Below, piece after piece: positions 23,401-35,720 of a DNA stretch of 64,000 nt. Each line of letters begins with the position of its first letter. Within the stretch, counting starts at the first letter, position 1. A program made the translations under genes and the position numbers. Location of the stretch: contig CM037846.1 of the NCBI GenBank assembly GCA_021234535.1, positions 12,974,705 to 13,038,704 of the forward strand, written 5' to 3'. The notes under the pieces are model-generated. The model was not told where the DNA came from and ran no database searches. It saw only the letters and a program-made list of their open reading frames with translations. Source of the stretch: Stichopus chloronotus (Eukaryota; Echinodermata; Holothuroidea; Aspidochirotida; Stichopodidae).

Positions 23401-26400
23401 TTCTAAGCGATGCTACAACACCACCACACCAACATTTACCTAAAAACTGACAAGTCACAAAATGTGACTTACTGTAATTCTTTTCAAACCTACAACACAC
23501 AAATGGCACTGTCTTGAACGTTAAACTAAAAGTGACTCGGGAAATGTACTAACTGTTTTTGAAAGTTCGCTTCCACTTTCCATGATTCGAAGGCATAGTG
23601 GGATGATTTCTGTGGTCAGCAGAAAGTTTATCACTTCTTGCTCGTCGGTCTGAAATGTAGGAGGAGGAAAAGAAAAAAGGTATGACAGGAGTCTAAAGCC
23701 AACAAAAATCATTTGCAAGGCCAGTTATTGATCATATTGTCTCAAAATTTCTGTGTAAAAATACACATCCGGTTGGTCAGACCATTTTGTGATGACATGG
23801 CACAAGGCGGAAAGGAATATTTGAAGTTTTAAAATGAGAAGAACATTTTGATTGAGTTCACCCATTACTGACGTCCCAATGACATCAATAACACCAGTGA
23901 AGATATGTGACAAACATACACGACAATCACACTCAAGTTGCACGAACTCGGAAGAAGACCACAGTTGCACTCTGCAGAAGATCAGATGGTTAAAGTATGT
24001 TTCATGCTAAACACATTAGTTTAGCCCACTGACCCTTACACAGAGACCTAAATAAGCAATGGTACAGAAATTCAATACACACAGCACAGACAGTGGAAAA
24101 ACTTGAGCAAAGAAGGACAATTTATACTTTTGTTAGAAGGTTGGTTGTCCTTCAGGCAACCAACATCAATCGCATTAGCTCATATTAATTTTTTTTTTGG
24201 GGGGGGGGAACATCTGAAAAAATGAAAAGAAATTTTAGCAATGAATAATCTTTGTAACCAAATGGACGTGTATTCATGTCACAGCAATCTTACCTGAGAA
24301 TGTAACTTCTTTAATTGCATAAGTAATATATTTTTTGGTAGGACAACATAAATTTAAATAGAAAACAACATTTTGCATCTGAATTGTCTCCTTGGACAAC
24401 CAGATGATGTTCTTTAATTTTCGAGAGATCTCTAGCAATCTCTGTCATCTTCTGCTCAATAAGCTTATTTGTTCAGACATACTGCAGACCTGTACATAGA
24501 CCAACAGTGTAACCACCAACAACCAATGAATCTTGGATCAGGAGTACCCAAGCATTTTCTTGTATCTATCCCTTCTCAGAGAGCACCATCAGTGGGTAAC
24601 CCCAATTTCCAGTCCCTGGAGTGTATCCAGACCAGTCTCTATTACACAGATCTGTAAAAAACCTGTTGAAGTTACATAGGCTTGGAGCTGTTGTAAACAA
24701 TATGCAAAACAGGGCTTATATGTTTTATCTTCATCTTGCTTGGAATGTAGCATTCTTTACAGCTTTTTCAAACTTACAGGGGGCCCTCGATTGCACTAGG
24801 GTCTCTGACCCAAAGACTTGGAAAATACGACCTAGGTAACAGACCATAAGCACTAATGTATCTTTAGCTCTATCCAATCAGGGTTATTGCAATATGATGC
24901 ATTATTCTATGACTCAACATTAATGCTATCTGCTGAGAGTGCTGTACTGACAAAATAGTAGCAGAACCGGTAAAAGTTCACATATTTTACCAGAACAAAC
25001 ACGTCCTACATTGTTTGCCACAGTTAGTTTCAAAAATCTCTGGGAAAAAAACTATCTTGCTGTTCATCGATCAAAACTAGATGATCTCCACGTTTTAGAA
25101 GCAACGATCCAGATATGACAAACGCTGACACACGCCACAGAAGCTATGCTGCACGGCGCTATATGGCACCTTAAATGTTGCACATTGAAAATTAAAACAC
25201 TGGAACGTCAAGTGGTTTCAGGGAAGAGCTGACAAGACTTTTATTACAACCAATGCCGATTAAGTCAACACAGAGGACAGACTTATGTATGGAGGAATCA
25301 CGATAGTGACACAAACATCCATTTGTCATGTTCCTCTGATCAGAGCGTGCCTTTTTCTTTCGTCAACCTCACACTGCTCATCACATTAAGAAACAAAATT
25401 GAAATGAGGACAAACCTTGACTAAAGCTCCAATGACGCCCAAGCTGGTCAACCTGAGATACTCGAAAGGCCTGGTTTTGCTGACCGTATGTAAGAAGGGG
25501 TACAGGAAGAGCGGTATATGGGCTATTGATTGAAGGAAATGGAGGAAAAATACTGAAAGGTCACTCGGAATATGATGGTACCGAGCCTTTGAAGTTCCAA
25601 AAGCATCATGGGCTTCAAAGATTCCACACCTACAGATAACTTTTTTTTTTGGACAATCTAAAACACACGGTACGTGCCCGACTCTCCTCATTGTACAAGA
25701 CTGATGCTCACAACGTGAGACCTGATGGAGGTTGCAAACACCCTCGTGGTACTTTCATGTATCAGTCACACGAAGCTAGCATCATGTCTCAGACAACAAG
25801 GGCTGTGACGGTTAAAAGTTCATCCAAAACGACCCAATCGGTTAATTGTGAGTCTTTTTCGTTTACTATTGACCGTTTTTGCTAGGCTGATTATTCAGTT
25901 GCGCAGCATGGCTTTGTCGACCATTTGCCGTACAAACGTCACGTGTGATGAACCGCACATTGTTTCCCTGCAATCATCGCTGACTGATCTCAGACTCAAC
26001 CGCTGATCATGAGTGGCATTGGTGCACTTATGGTTACATTCATTGGCAGAACAATACCCTTGCATAGCAAGAGGAAAGACTGACAGAATTTCTTGGAAAG
26101 CAACTGAAGGCCGCAAATGCTGAATGGGCTAGTGCTTGCGTTGGTTTTGTCTTGATTATTCGCTCTAAAATGCTTTTACCAGAATGCACAAATGCATTGT
26201 GGTTTCGATGATCCCATTATGAGCATTGTGATCTGACCCTGACGTTATAGCATCAGGATGTGTCCTAAGCTCCCTATGCTTTATATGAATTAAGAGATCT
26301 GTACAAACTTCCTTCCTTGAGATCATGTCTATAAGGTTTTCACAATTTGACCCCTGTGGACCTTAATTTGTGACCTTTAACCTCCACTTAAAACTAAAAG

Positions 26401-29400
26401 GTTCTTGTACTCAATGAGATACACCTACATACCGAATATGACATGTCAAAGCTTCCTGTCTTGAGATGTTTACAAGAATTCCATAATGTGACCTTGTTGC
26501 CCTCAAATGACCTTTAACCTTCACCAAAAACAACAGAATTTCTTGTATACTCATGAGATACACCTGTATACTAAATATCAGATATATCCAAGCTTCCCTT
26601 CTTGCGATAACATGATCACAAGGTTTTCACAATTTGACCCTTGTTGACCCAAAATGACCTCTAAACTCTACCAAAAACAATAGGGTTTTTCTACTCAATG
26701 TGGTACACATATATAATGTATGTGAGATCTGTCCAAGCTTAGGTTCTTGAGATATGATATTTACAATGCTTTCACAATTTGACCTTTGTTGACCTGTACA
26801 AAAAACACTAGAGTTCTTCCTCTCAATATGTCAAACCTACATACCAAGTATGAAGACTATCCATCATTCCTGTCTGGAGATATCGCTTGAACAATGTTTT
26901 CAGTATTTGACCTTTGGTAACCCTAGGTGACCTTTGACCTCCACCAAAAACAATAGGGTCCTTCCTCTTAATATCACAAACCTACACACTAAATATGAAG
27001 AGCATGCATCATTCCTATCTGGAGATATCGCGTGCACAAGCTAAGTATCACAAACACACACACATACACACGCCATCATGATCGCATGGGTTTCTCTTAT
27101 CATCGAAACCATAAAACAATCATCTCCAAATACATTGACGTTTGGTTGCAGCACATGTACAGTTTGTGCAACAATCATAACATTAGGCTTCATCGATTGC
27201 AGAATTCAACTTAAACTTCATGTTTAACGACATCAGCAATATAACATATGATCAGACAACCCAACACCTGTTGAATGTTTCTATGCAAAATTAATAGTCA
27301 ATGTACAGTGAACTAAAAAAGTGAAAATGAATGAGTGCTACCTACACCCCAGAGCCATTTTCATTCTGCAATTACTTCCACATTCGTAAGTGGTGAGTTC
27401 TTCCATAATGTTGTTTTCATGTCCGGTTTAACCGTTCATCGTTTGACTAATAGGAGCGATTAGAAGATAGTGAATTAACCCAAACTGCACAGCCCTACGA
27501 ATGACTGGCAATATCGTACTTTCTATATTTCAAAGACCATAACATTATCTGTGGAATAATCTCCATTTCTTTTCTTTCACATACTTGCTCTTCTTCCACA
27601 CTGCCAGCACGTGACAAATGTAACTCTCATAGCACACTGTAAACAATGAAATGCGTTACCTTGAAGAAACGCCGATCGGGTTTCTGGGTGAGAGGCAACG
27701 CACTGCAGCAACGCCAACGCATTGCACACTCTGTTTGATTGATGGGCCTACAAGAGAAAGAAAAAAAAAAACAACGATCACAGATCAAACAGCTTCAGGT
27801 ATCTTCATAAAATTCTGTGCTAAAGACTACTTGCAATGGAATTTTAAACATTTGTGCAACGACAAGCACTGGTCTTCGATGAATTCTGTCAGGGAGTGTC
27901 CTGGAACTGAACAATTACATATTATCGATACAAATTACACACCATGCTAGCTTTAATTTACAAAGTAAGGAAACTAGAAAATTACACAGTTCAACAAGAA
28001 AAAAAATTTGAACATTATTGTATATGGCATTTCGTTTTGTAATCTAGTGAACTCACAGTTAAAGCTGGAGGGTTGATGAAAGGGTAGATGTTGACTATTT
28101 CTTGAAGGAGGGCTGCGACAGTCCCAAAAGAGTGCCATAGCATTGGAGCCAAATCTGGGACCACTTCTCTCTTTTTGCTGAAGAAAAAAATGAAAGCAAA
28201 AGATTAGGGATGGTAAAATTACGTGACAACACAGAGTACCATAGACTGCAATGCACAATCACACGAACCTTAAAAACTGACAAAAATTAAGAAGGTGGTA
28301 ATTTTTTTTTTGAACTGAAGTGTGCAAATTTGTCTGCCACCTAAAACTTCAGGACCATACACAACCTTTGAGAATTTCCACATAGACTAATCTGCACATT
28401 ACAGGAATTACGAAAGGGTGAGTTTCAACTGATTTTACTCATATGGAAAGGTTGCTTGATTATACACTGCACATCACTGCTACAGATAACAATCAACTGC
28501 TTTGTAGAAAACTGTCAAATTAAAACTGCTGTTCTTTCGTTCAGACAACACCTACATTTCAGAAGTATTCTATTCTTCTCAAAGGGTATTTCAATTGTCA
28601 ATGCACCAGCTAATATCACTTATCACAACATTTTACAATCCAATTGAAGCAAAGGTATTTTCTCCGCGAGACATCACCGACTCGACGACCCACCCCCCAC
28701 ACGTGACTCCCACAAGAAATAAAGTAAACCAGATAAACAAAATGGCAATGGGTGAAAGATGATCCAATTTTTAAAAACACATGAAAGGAGTTCTGTACAC
28801 ACAAAACAAGATTTTTTAACTTCAGTACACTGTAGTTACGACTTTACCTGAGTTCTAGTAAGGCATTTTCTCGGGTGTCGGGACTGGCAAGCTCAATGAT
28901 CCATTGGTAGATTTTTTCTCTCTCTACCTGAGGGATGGCGGGAGGAGCTGGTGTGTTTGGTGTCGTGGCGGGCATGTTGGTCATGTTTGTCACTCTCTGC
29001 AGGTAGGAAAAGATCACTCTAAAAGTTACAAAAGGGGGTCAGTTGGTATGGTAACAATAGGTACAAGCTCTCTACTGTATGGGCATCTGGAGAAAAACTG
29101 GTAAAAGGGCACAGTAGATCTCAAACGCACTCTTGCCAGTCTTAGACTGCAAAGTCATCGCTAAATTGCTGTCAGAAAAGTGACTAATTTTGCAAATTCC
29201 AAGGTTGTTCTACCTACCTAGCGTATTTTCTGTCCATAGTTTAACAATCTGGCATAAAAACACTGTACAGTAATTGGCTTAAATATGACGATAAAAAGTC
29301 CTGACCATTGCATTTCATTTTAGGCACCCATGTGACTTTTTATGTTTTCAGTTAAAGACTTTAAACAACTTCCATGACAAAATGGTAGGGGGTCAAAGAT

Positions 29401-32400
29401 AAAGGTGGACACTACCAGGAAAATCAGTGCGGGTATTTGCAGCGCATCACTACCGGCATTACTCAAAGTACTGGGGTTGATCACGTGTTCAATGTGCTAA
29501 AAACATGACGTTCTGCGCCTTGTTCAACATGATAAAAACATTACTGTAGGTTCTGTGCCCTATATACTGTGGCAGTAATGCAGTAGCCTGTATTCATGTC
29601 TTTATGTAATTTCATTGACAAAAAACACATCAATCGGTGAGATGAAAAGTTTCGTTCATGCAGCATCAGCAGGGTTTGAGAGCAGTGCTGTTTACAGCAA
29701 CTAAATGGGCCACCAACTTTTTGCCGTTGCGATCATGGGTCAACATACCCAGTTGCTAACTGCTGCCTAGAAATTCTTAAGTCAGGTGATCTGCAGGATT
29801 GGAAAACCTTGCTAAACTTCCTGCAAACACGATTTAAAATCTACCGATTCCTGCCGACATTTGTGTCGGGGTGAAACCCCTTTTGGAGGTCCGGGGCAAA
29901 GACCCCAGAGACTGCAGTTCCTAGCACATCGAAGGGGTAAAATTGTTGCAGATGAGCACAAAAAATATGGCTGAAAACTTGTACAATATTTGAAAAATCA
30001 ATCACGAAAGCTTAACATTAGGCTATTTGCGTTGCTGCAACATACAGTACCTTTTTAATGTGAAGAAGAGTCACTCACGAAATGTCAGAAACGAGTGAAA
30101 CTTGAGCCAATATTACGCTATTTGGATATATGCGATAGGCCTAGAATAAATGTCTTGATCATAGCATTCTTCACTAAAAAGCTATACACCAGTCCCATGG
30201 CAAATAAAACGAAACTTTCCAGTGGCAACGTTTCACAGAATCCTAGACCAAGTTGTGCACTGTCAGTTATACAGCTGCACAACGTACACGCAGCTCTGCG
30301 AGCTCGACTTAGGAAAATCCTGGCATGTTTCCAAGACAAGGTTTTAACTGCAGAAATGTCAACACCTGTCCCAAAATGGTAACGTCTGCAAATTACAAAA
30401 ATAATGCAGCTAATTCACAGTTTATTCAAACATGTCTTTATAGGGGGCATTTTCTTTGCATTCACGAATATTGCCACTCTGATATTCCCTTCCCCTTCAC
30501 TTTTCGAAAGATCCATTTCTATTTATGTTTTTACCCTTTCCGTGCTGACATTTTTTCTAATTTATTTGACCTCTTGTAGTTTGGTGTCTGAACATTAACC
30601 CCAGTCTAACACACACAAAACACCTGTAACTGTAACATTTATCGCATTCACAGCGCTCAAAATCAGCCACCTGTTGTGGCCACGAGATTTGTACCAAGCT
30701 TTTTCATCCCTGATAAATGTGAACATTACCAGGCAGTAGAAATTTGCAGACAAAAGAGCTTCAAAGTTAAAGTCATCTCCCCCACATTTCAAAATGATTT
30801 GATCGTTGCAATTTTTTTACTGCGTGTAACATTACGTTTTTCAGAAAGGTGTTTGGCATTACCATTGTATCTGGGTGTGGGATTGTAAACGTAAAGAAGG
30901 TACAAAGGTCAAGAACTTCCACATGGGTCTGCTTGCTCCGCTATATATGTATATTGTGTATATGTACCTATGAAAGCACTCATTTATTTCACAGAGAATC
31001 TGTTGTGCTGAGTTCAGGAAGAAAAAAACCACTAAAACCGACAGAGATGAAATTGTGCACGAGCACTGCGTGAATCATCTGTGGGCACGGGGGTTCATAG
31101 GGTATGTAGGACGGCTGAAAAGTGAACTGGCGATAATTTCTGGTAACTTGCGTGGTCGTTATGGATATAGGCCTGTACATCATGGTCACGCTAGTTGCCT
31201 ATGTGAGTATTGTAAGCTACAACGATCAACAGAGCTTCTTTTCAATATTTCTAACATGTTCCTGTTCTCCCTCATTTATTTTGTTTCTCTAAAGATTGCC
31301 CGGTTTTTTCCTCGTACTAGATTAACTACATTCCTTTACGGTGATGACACATTTACTTTCAGAAGCCTTGAGGTTTGCTTTTGTGAGATACTGAAATGAG
31401 CAGTTTTAAAATGGATCTGGAATTTGTTTTTTGCCCATTTTGATGTTGATATGTAAGTATTAATGCTATATTTGAAAAAAAAAAATTTTGCTGACTTGTT
31501 GCAGGTGGTACCACCGGTTCCACCGCCAGCAAAAATTTTCCCTGGTACTGTGAAGTATTCAAAAGTACTGGTGCTCGCAGAAAATTTTTTGCTCCAGTAC
31601 TGCGGATACCGGTGCTGCTAATACTGGTTCTGACCAGTGGTTGGGACCCATTTTCGATGGGCCATAACTCCCAAAAGGCTTGAAATTTTGACCTAAAATT
31701 TTGGGTGTGTTCTATCTACAGTGCTACAGTACATGAACAGCACGAGAGAAATTTTTCATCAACGTCCGAGTCGGTGCCCACCCAAGACTTTCTGAAAATG
31801 TGTTGAGTTGGCAGAGAATGACCTGATAGCGTCATGGGTTGTTTCTGTTAACAAGGCAGAGTATGCTAGAACTTTTCGAACGATATACAAAGTCCATACT
31901 GACCATCCTTTGGGACTGGGTGAATGTGGGGATGCTCTGATTAATGAGGGCCTCTTATAGGTTCACCCAGAGGAGAGAGTACTGACACTAGGTTAGTGCC
32001 ACTGAGATTGCATTCACGCGTCTGGAAGCGAAGTATGGTTGAAGAGTAGCCATGTATTCTATAGTTGTACCTTCAAAGTCTTTTGATTTTTGGGAGAATG
32101 TGGGTAAACTATTTTGGGACGTTTACATATTACAAAATTTGGTGAACATTGAAAGTTATTTGTACTGAACAGCAAAAGCCATGCAGACATAGGTAAGCAT
32201 ATAGGCCTCCGCAGTTAAACATCTACTGCACATAATGCAGTAGCATAGTATGGATGTATAAAACTTCACACATTTAAAAAACCTTGAAATTTCTAGCTGC
32301 TGGAATTTCTAACATGTATGAATCCAATAATCTTAAAGAGTCTTAAATTTCATTTTACTATAATCTGACCGAATCTAAGAGGAATTGTACCTCAAAGTTG

Positions 32401-33608
32401 GTTATTTTAACCAACATTTGCTTGAGGTTAACATTACGATGTAAACCTACCAAACATTGCACGCCTTACTAACGTTTACATGACAATCATTGCGTGAAGA
32501 GTGTCCTTTTATGTAGTATCCAACACTATTCATCAGGACACAAATGACTGTAATACACTGTGTAACTGGGGACATTGGTGCGAGATAAAAGAGCCAAATT
32601 TAGCCCACTGATTGCTCTGTATGTTAATAAAGATGTCATCTGTGGAGCCTACATTAAAGACGGCTTCATATTTTGAGTCAATTGGCCCAAACCTCCCTTA
32701 CGCAGCCATCCGAACACAGAAGTTGTGCCCAGGCCAATAACCACAGAAGTTTGAAAACTGAACGAGCGTTCGGGGCAATTGTCTCAAATCTCCATGTATT
32801 TAAGCCAGACTAGAAAATTAGAAGTTATGGCACTGTATCCTAGAAGTCCTACCATCGAAATAAGCTTGCCAACTTGTTTCCCATTAGTGTTGTATCCAAG
32901 GTTTAGGCTATCGTTACACTAATTACAGAGTTTGTATTCTCAATTAATACCAAAGTTTCCTCCGGGTCGATAACAAGAAGTGTCTGAAAAGAGTCGGCAT
33001 CCAGGTCAATAGACACCACCTATTGGCTATTTGTCACAAATAAAACAATTGACATGTTGAGTAAAAAAGTTAGTAAAATATACTAACAGTTACACGGCAA
33101 ATAGTAAACAATAAATTTATAGCCATCTATCCACGGGTGTTATGCATTTAGTATTTCAGTTGAATGTGCCATGTGGAAAACAAGTTAAAAGTAGTGAAGT
33201 ACAAGAATTGTAGTTAATTAGGCTAGGCCTTATTGATCTTATTTTTCGGGCCCCTTGACTTCGTATTTGGTCCCTTCATTTCATGAGCGGAGGGGTCGGT
33301 TGGCTCCCAAAGTTTGAAGGCATATTTCGACCCCTGGTTCTAACTTTGAATTGATTAAGTAACTAGCCTATGTTGTAAGTTGTAGTGTCCTGTGCAGTAC
33401 TCGCCAGTAGACAGTTGCGACACCGTATTTGTGACTAGCCTAACCAATAACGCTTTACAGGCAACGTTATGCTAACAAACATTAAACAAGTAACATTACA
33501 ATTCAACAACAACAAACGTTATAGCCTAGGCTACCTCAACTACCTGACACAGCATTGACAAAACGATACTTTATGAAACTGTACCTGAGACATTCCCAAA
33601 GAATTCAT
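20310..33608 (-). CDS. CNOT9: CNOT9, CCR4-NOT complex subunit 9 (RQCD1/Rcd1), complete, 9 coding exons
   Basis: Exons 33608-33585, 28996-28848, 28177-28057, 27747-27660, 25522-25416, 23649-23554, 22349-22251, 21469-21378 and 20478-20310 join to 314 residues plus stop; every intron has GT/AG ends and matching phase. The product aligns along its length with human CNOT9 (299 residues) as I recall it, for example [40 protein letters not shown] and the C-terminus [12 protein letters not shown]9 is an all-helical armadillo-repeat protein that binds CNOT1 and recruits GW182/TNRC6 and other factors to the CCR4-NOT deadenylase, mainly in the cytoplasm. The N-terminus before REKIYQW is longer than in human and rich in Thr and Pro. 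The nearest minus-strand AATAAA is at 19660-19655. Identity is secure; the start exon is less so. Confidence 0.97.
21378..21469 (-). CDS. CNOT9: CNOT9 exon 8
   Basis: Acceptor CATCTGCAG|GGTAAA and donor CCAAAG|GTAATG, 92 nt. Encodes [20 protein letters not shown] and [10 protein letters not shown] plus two bases of an Arg codon. Confidence 0.95.
22251..22349 (-). CDS. CNOT9: CNOT9 exon 7
   Basis: Acceptor CTCTAAAG|GTTGCA and donor ATACTG|GTAAGT, 99 nt (33 codons). Encodes [20 protein letters not shown] and [13 protein letters not shown]. Confidence 0.95.
22745..23230 (+). repeat. Dispersed repeat in CNOT9 intron 6, copy A
   Basis: Homologous to 44815-45530. Shared blocks: ATTGGCT-TRTTAATCATT, TCAAAATCCAT/CCAAAATCCAT, AATGAA-TAACATTGGCT, TTTCACTGTGCAACTT, TTTTCCTAGGT/TTTTCTAGGTT-GCTGTCACA. 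No coding capacity evident; probably a decayed transposable element. Confidence 0.65.
23554..23649 (-). CDS. CNOT9: CNOT9 exon 6
   Basis: Acceptor CATTTCAG|ACCGAC and donor AAAACA|GTTAGT, 96 nt (32 codons). Encodes [20 protein letters not shown] and [12 protein letters not shown]. Confidence 0.96.
25416..25522 (-). CDS. CNOT9: CNOT9 exon 5
   Basis: Acceptor TCAATAG|CCCATA and donor GTCAAG|GTTTGT, 107 nt. Encodes [20 protein letters not shown] and [16 protein letters not shown], identical to human over this stretch. Confidence 0.96.
26300..27040 (-). repeat. Tandem array of about 140-bp repeat with AGGTCA half-sites (5 diverged copies)
   Basis: TGACCTTTAACCTCC-type blocks recur at 26371, 26508, 26655, 26790 and 26928 (spacing 135-147 bp), each followed by CACCAAAAACAATAGGG-like text and an ATCTCCAGA-like block on the minus strand. 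It belongs to the same family as 50420-51990 but is more diverged. It lies in CNOT9 intron 4 (between exons at 27660 and 25522), with AGGTCA on the gene's sense strand. Confidence 0.85.
27660..27747 (-). CDS. CNOT9: CNOT9 exon 4
   Basis: Acceptor CTTGTAG|GCCCAT and donor CTTCAAG|GTAACG, 88 nt. Encodes [20 protein letters not shown] and PETRSAFLQ; human has Ala at the Gln position. Confidence 0.95.
28057..28177 (-). CDS. CNOT9: CNOT9 exon 3
   Basis: Acceptor TCTTCAG|CAAAAAG and donor ACT|GTGAGT, 121 nt. Encodes [40 protein letters not shown] and T, which is the CNOT9 armadillo start. Confidence 0.95.
28848..28996 (-). CDS. CNOT9: CNOT9 exon 2
   Basis: Acceptor ACCTGCAG|AGAGTG, donor CTCAG|GTAAAG, 149 nt. 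Encodes [20 protein letters not shown] and then the conserved REKIYQW...ENALLEL helix, ending in the first two bases of a Ser codon. Confidence 0.93.
28997..33584 (-). other. CNOT9 intron 1
   Basis: About 4.6 kb without recognisable exons. It contains a hairpin-rich stretch at 29860-29925 (GGGGTGAAACCCC, GGGGCAAAGACCCC), a two-copy repeat near 29490-29565 (AAAAACAT--CGTTCTG/AAAAACATTACTG-GGTTCTGTGCC) and a segment at 31500-31650 dense in TACTGG/ACCGGT motifs. Confidence 0.6.
33585..33608 (-). CDS. CNOT9: CNOT9 exon 1 (24-nt coding part, MNSLGMSQ)
   Basis: ATG AAT TCT TTG GGA ATG TCT CAG followed by GTACAG. Phase 0, matching the phase-0 exon at 28996, and separated from it by a 4.6-kb intron. 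The similarity of MNSL to human MHSL supports this start. If it is wrong, translation could begin at Met residues in exon 2. Confidence 0.65.
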
Positions 33609-33799
33609 ACTAGCTCGTACTAAAGCTTGTGACTTTAAACCTTGTAGTGATGTTTTCTTAATAAGGGAAAATAACCACAGACTAAACAAGCCGCCGGCTA
33701 CTGCCCCTAGCTGTCCGATCCAGCCGTATATCAGCTCGTTTAGTACGGGTACATATACAAATTACAGATCCATATGTTGTGGCCTACTGCCCTCTATCG

Positions 33800-33880
33800 T
33801 TTTCGTTCGACCCAAAGCCGTATACATACGGCTCCGGTTCGGCCCAGATCATATACGGCACTGGTTCGGCCCAAATCTAA
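33800..33880 (+). repeat. Short tandem repeat upstream of CNOT9
   Basis: About 29-bp units: CGTTCGACCCAAAGCCGTATAC, then CGGTTCGGCCCAGATCATATAC, then TGGTTCGGCCCAAATC, 200-270 bp upstream of the CNOT9 start codon. Confidence 0.65.
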
Positions 33881-33908
33881 ATCTGGTTTTGGTACGAAAG
33901 CCGAGAGT

Positions 33909-33935
33909 GGGGGGGGGGGGGGGGGGGGAGGGGGA
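33909..33935 (+). repeat. Poly(G) tract upstream of CNOT9
   Basis: Twenty uninterrupted G, then AGGGGGAG-like continuation, about 300 bp upstream of the CNOT9 ATG. On the CNOT9 sense strand this is poly(C). Confidence 0.9.
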
Positions 33936-35359
33936 GTTATCGAAATACACGTAAACCATCAATTCTTCTTTCCCGTTTGTCGGTAACATGTCAAAGTCAC
34001 ATTCAAAAAGAAGTGAGGGAGCACTTCAGGGAATAACGATCTCATCTTTATCAGTACCATCTTCCTAATAAATGTCACGATTCTAACAAACCACTAAGGA
34101 AGTGAGAGCTATGTTTCCGCTGACGAAGACTGAGGCCTGCCTCTACTTCTAACGCTAACAACTCTCAAGTTGTCTCCAAAATCTTGATGTGGCATGGTCT
34201 ATCTAGTATCTATGGAGAAGCTAGCTGCAGGGTTCCCATTCAGAGAACCCTAGTTAAGAACCATACATAGCTGGACACTGTACACCCTCATTTACTTTAT
34301 AACTGTTTTCTCTGTACCAATGGGAATTGGATTTGAGAACAGCACTAAGAAAATTCATTTGGGTAGATACCAAACTCCTATACCTACAGAGTAGGGATAC
34401 TTGTCCATAATTGAAGCTCGTTTAGTGTACCCACTAGGATCGGACTTTGAGTCGTTTCGATTAATGTGACTGGATGAACTTACTGTCACACGAAAACTCG
34501 ACGACGTATCCGTTAAGCCAATAGGTGTCATAAATCACGTCTCTCTACGACGAAGATCAACAACAGAAGAACAGCGCCATCTGGTACATTTTGTCACTAT
34601 TTGACTGACGTTTCAGTGTTTGGTCACGACAATTTTTTAGGAGGATATCACAAAATGTTAACGATGAGAACTTTATTTCGTGAAGTACCAGTACACGCTT
34701 TTCGATTTCTACTTTCAGATAGCATACCATAGACAAAAGTTGGAGATTCCTGAGCTTTTCTGTTACTTTCGGTGAAAGTTCATATCAGGGACATTTGGGC
34801 AACTTTTTGGTATTTTACCTTTTGTGGATTGACTATTAAAGAAGGCCAGTTGAGGTATACATGGTGTGAAAATGGTGCCAATTGAAGCGAGTATGGAAAC
34901 TAAGTGGACTTTTAGCTGCCGGAGCAGTATCATGCGCGACGATGAATGATTCTCTCTATCGACATGGGTATGGTAACTTGAACATACTCTCGTAGAAAAT
35001 CAAAACATTTTAACGTACGGAAAGTTAAACGTGCCATGAATGGTCAATGCTTCAGCTTTCCAAAAGAGCGTTAGCTTACATCTGTTGAAAACGTCTACAC
35101 GGCTTTAGAGACCACATTACTGTTGCGATTTAGTGTCTAAGTCAATGGGGCAATGTACAGGGGTATGCATGCTACCTTTACATGTTGCCGGAAAACGGGA
35201 CAGGAACATCGATGGTTTACAAGAATGTCGATTACTCCATCTCAACGCACCTCTAAGCTTCCGTACTCTGGGCATGATGTACGGAAGACTAGTACGGTCG
35301 TGCGGGGAAAAAAAATAACAACCATATAAATACACTACAGACAACAAAATTAAAAACGT

Positions 35360-35720
35360 AACATAAAAATTTGTCTTTCGTTTTAAAAAAGATATTAAAA
35401 AGATTTAAAACAAAGGAATTCATTTTCCTTTAAATTTTAAAATGCGAAAAACAAAAATTTGTTTTTTGTTTTAAAAGATTAACAAAAGATTTAAACAAGC
35501 AAAAAACACAAATTTGTTTTCGTTTTTAAAAATGTACAAAAGATTTAAGCAAACGAAAAAGAAATTATGAATACAGAAATACACTCAAGTCTAAAAGTTA
35601 AAATAAAAAAAAAAAACTTTGTCTTTCGTTTTAAAAATTTCACCAAAAATGTTGACGTAAAACAAAATATTGTTTTTAGTTTTAAACATTTTCCAAAATT
35701 TTTTAAAACTCCCTATGAAC
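35360..35720 (+). repeat. AT-rich degenerate tandem and foldback array
   Basis: Repeated modules of the type AAATTTGT-TTTCGTTTTAAAA followed by AAAGATTTAAACAAACGAAAAA, about 75-80 bp each, four to five times. Modules contain inverted halves (TTCGTTT/AAACGAA). Confidence 0.7.
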
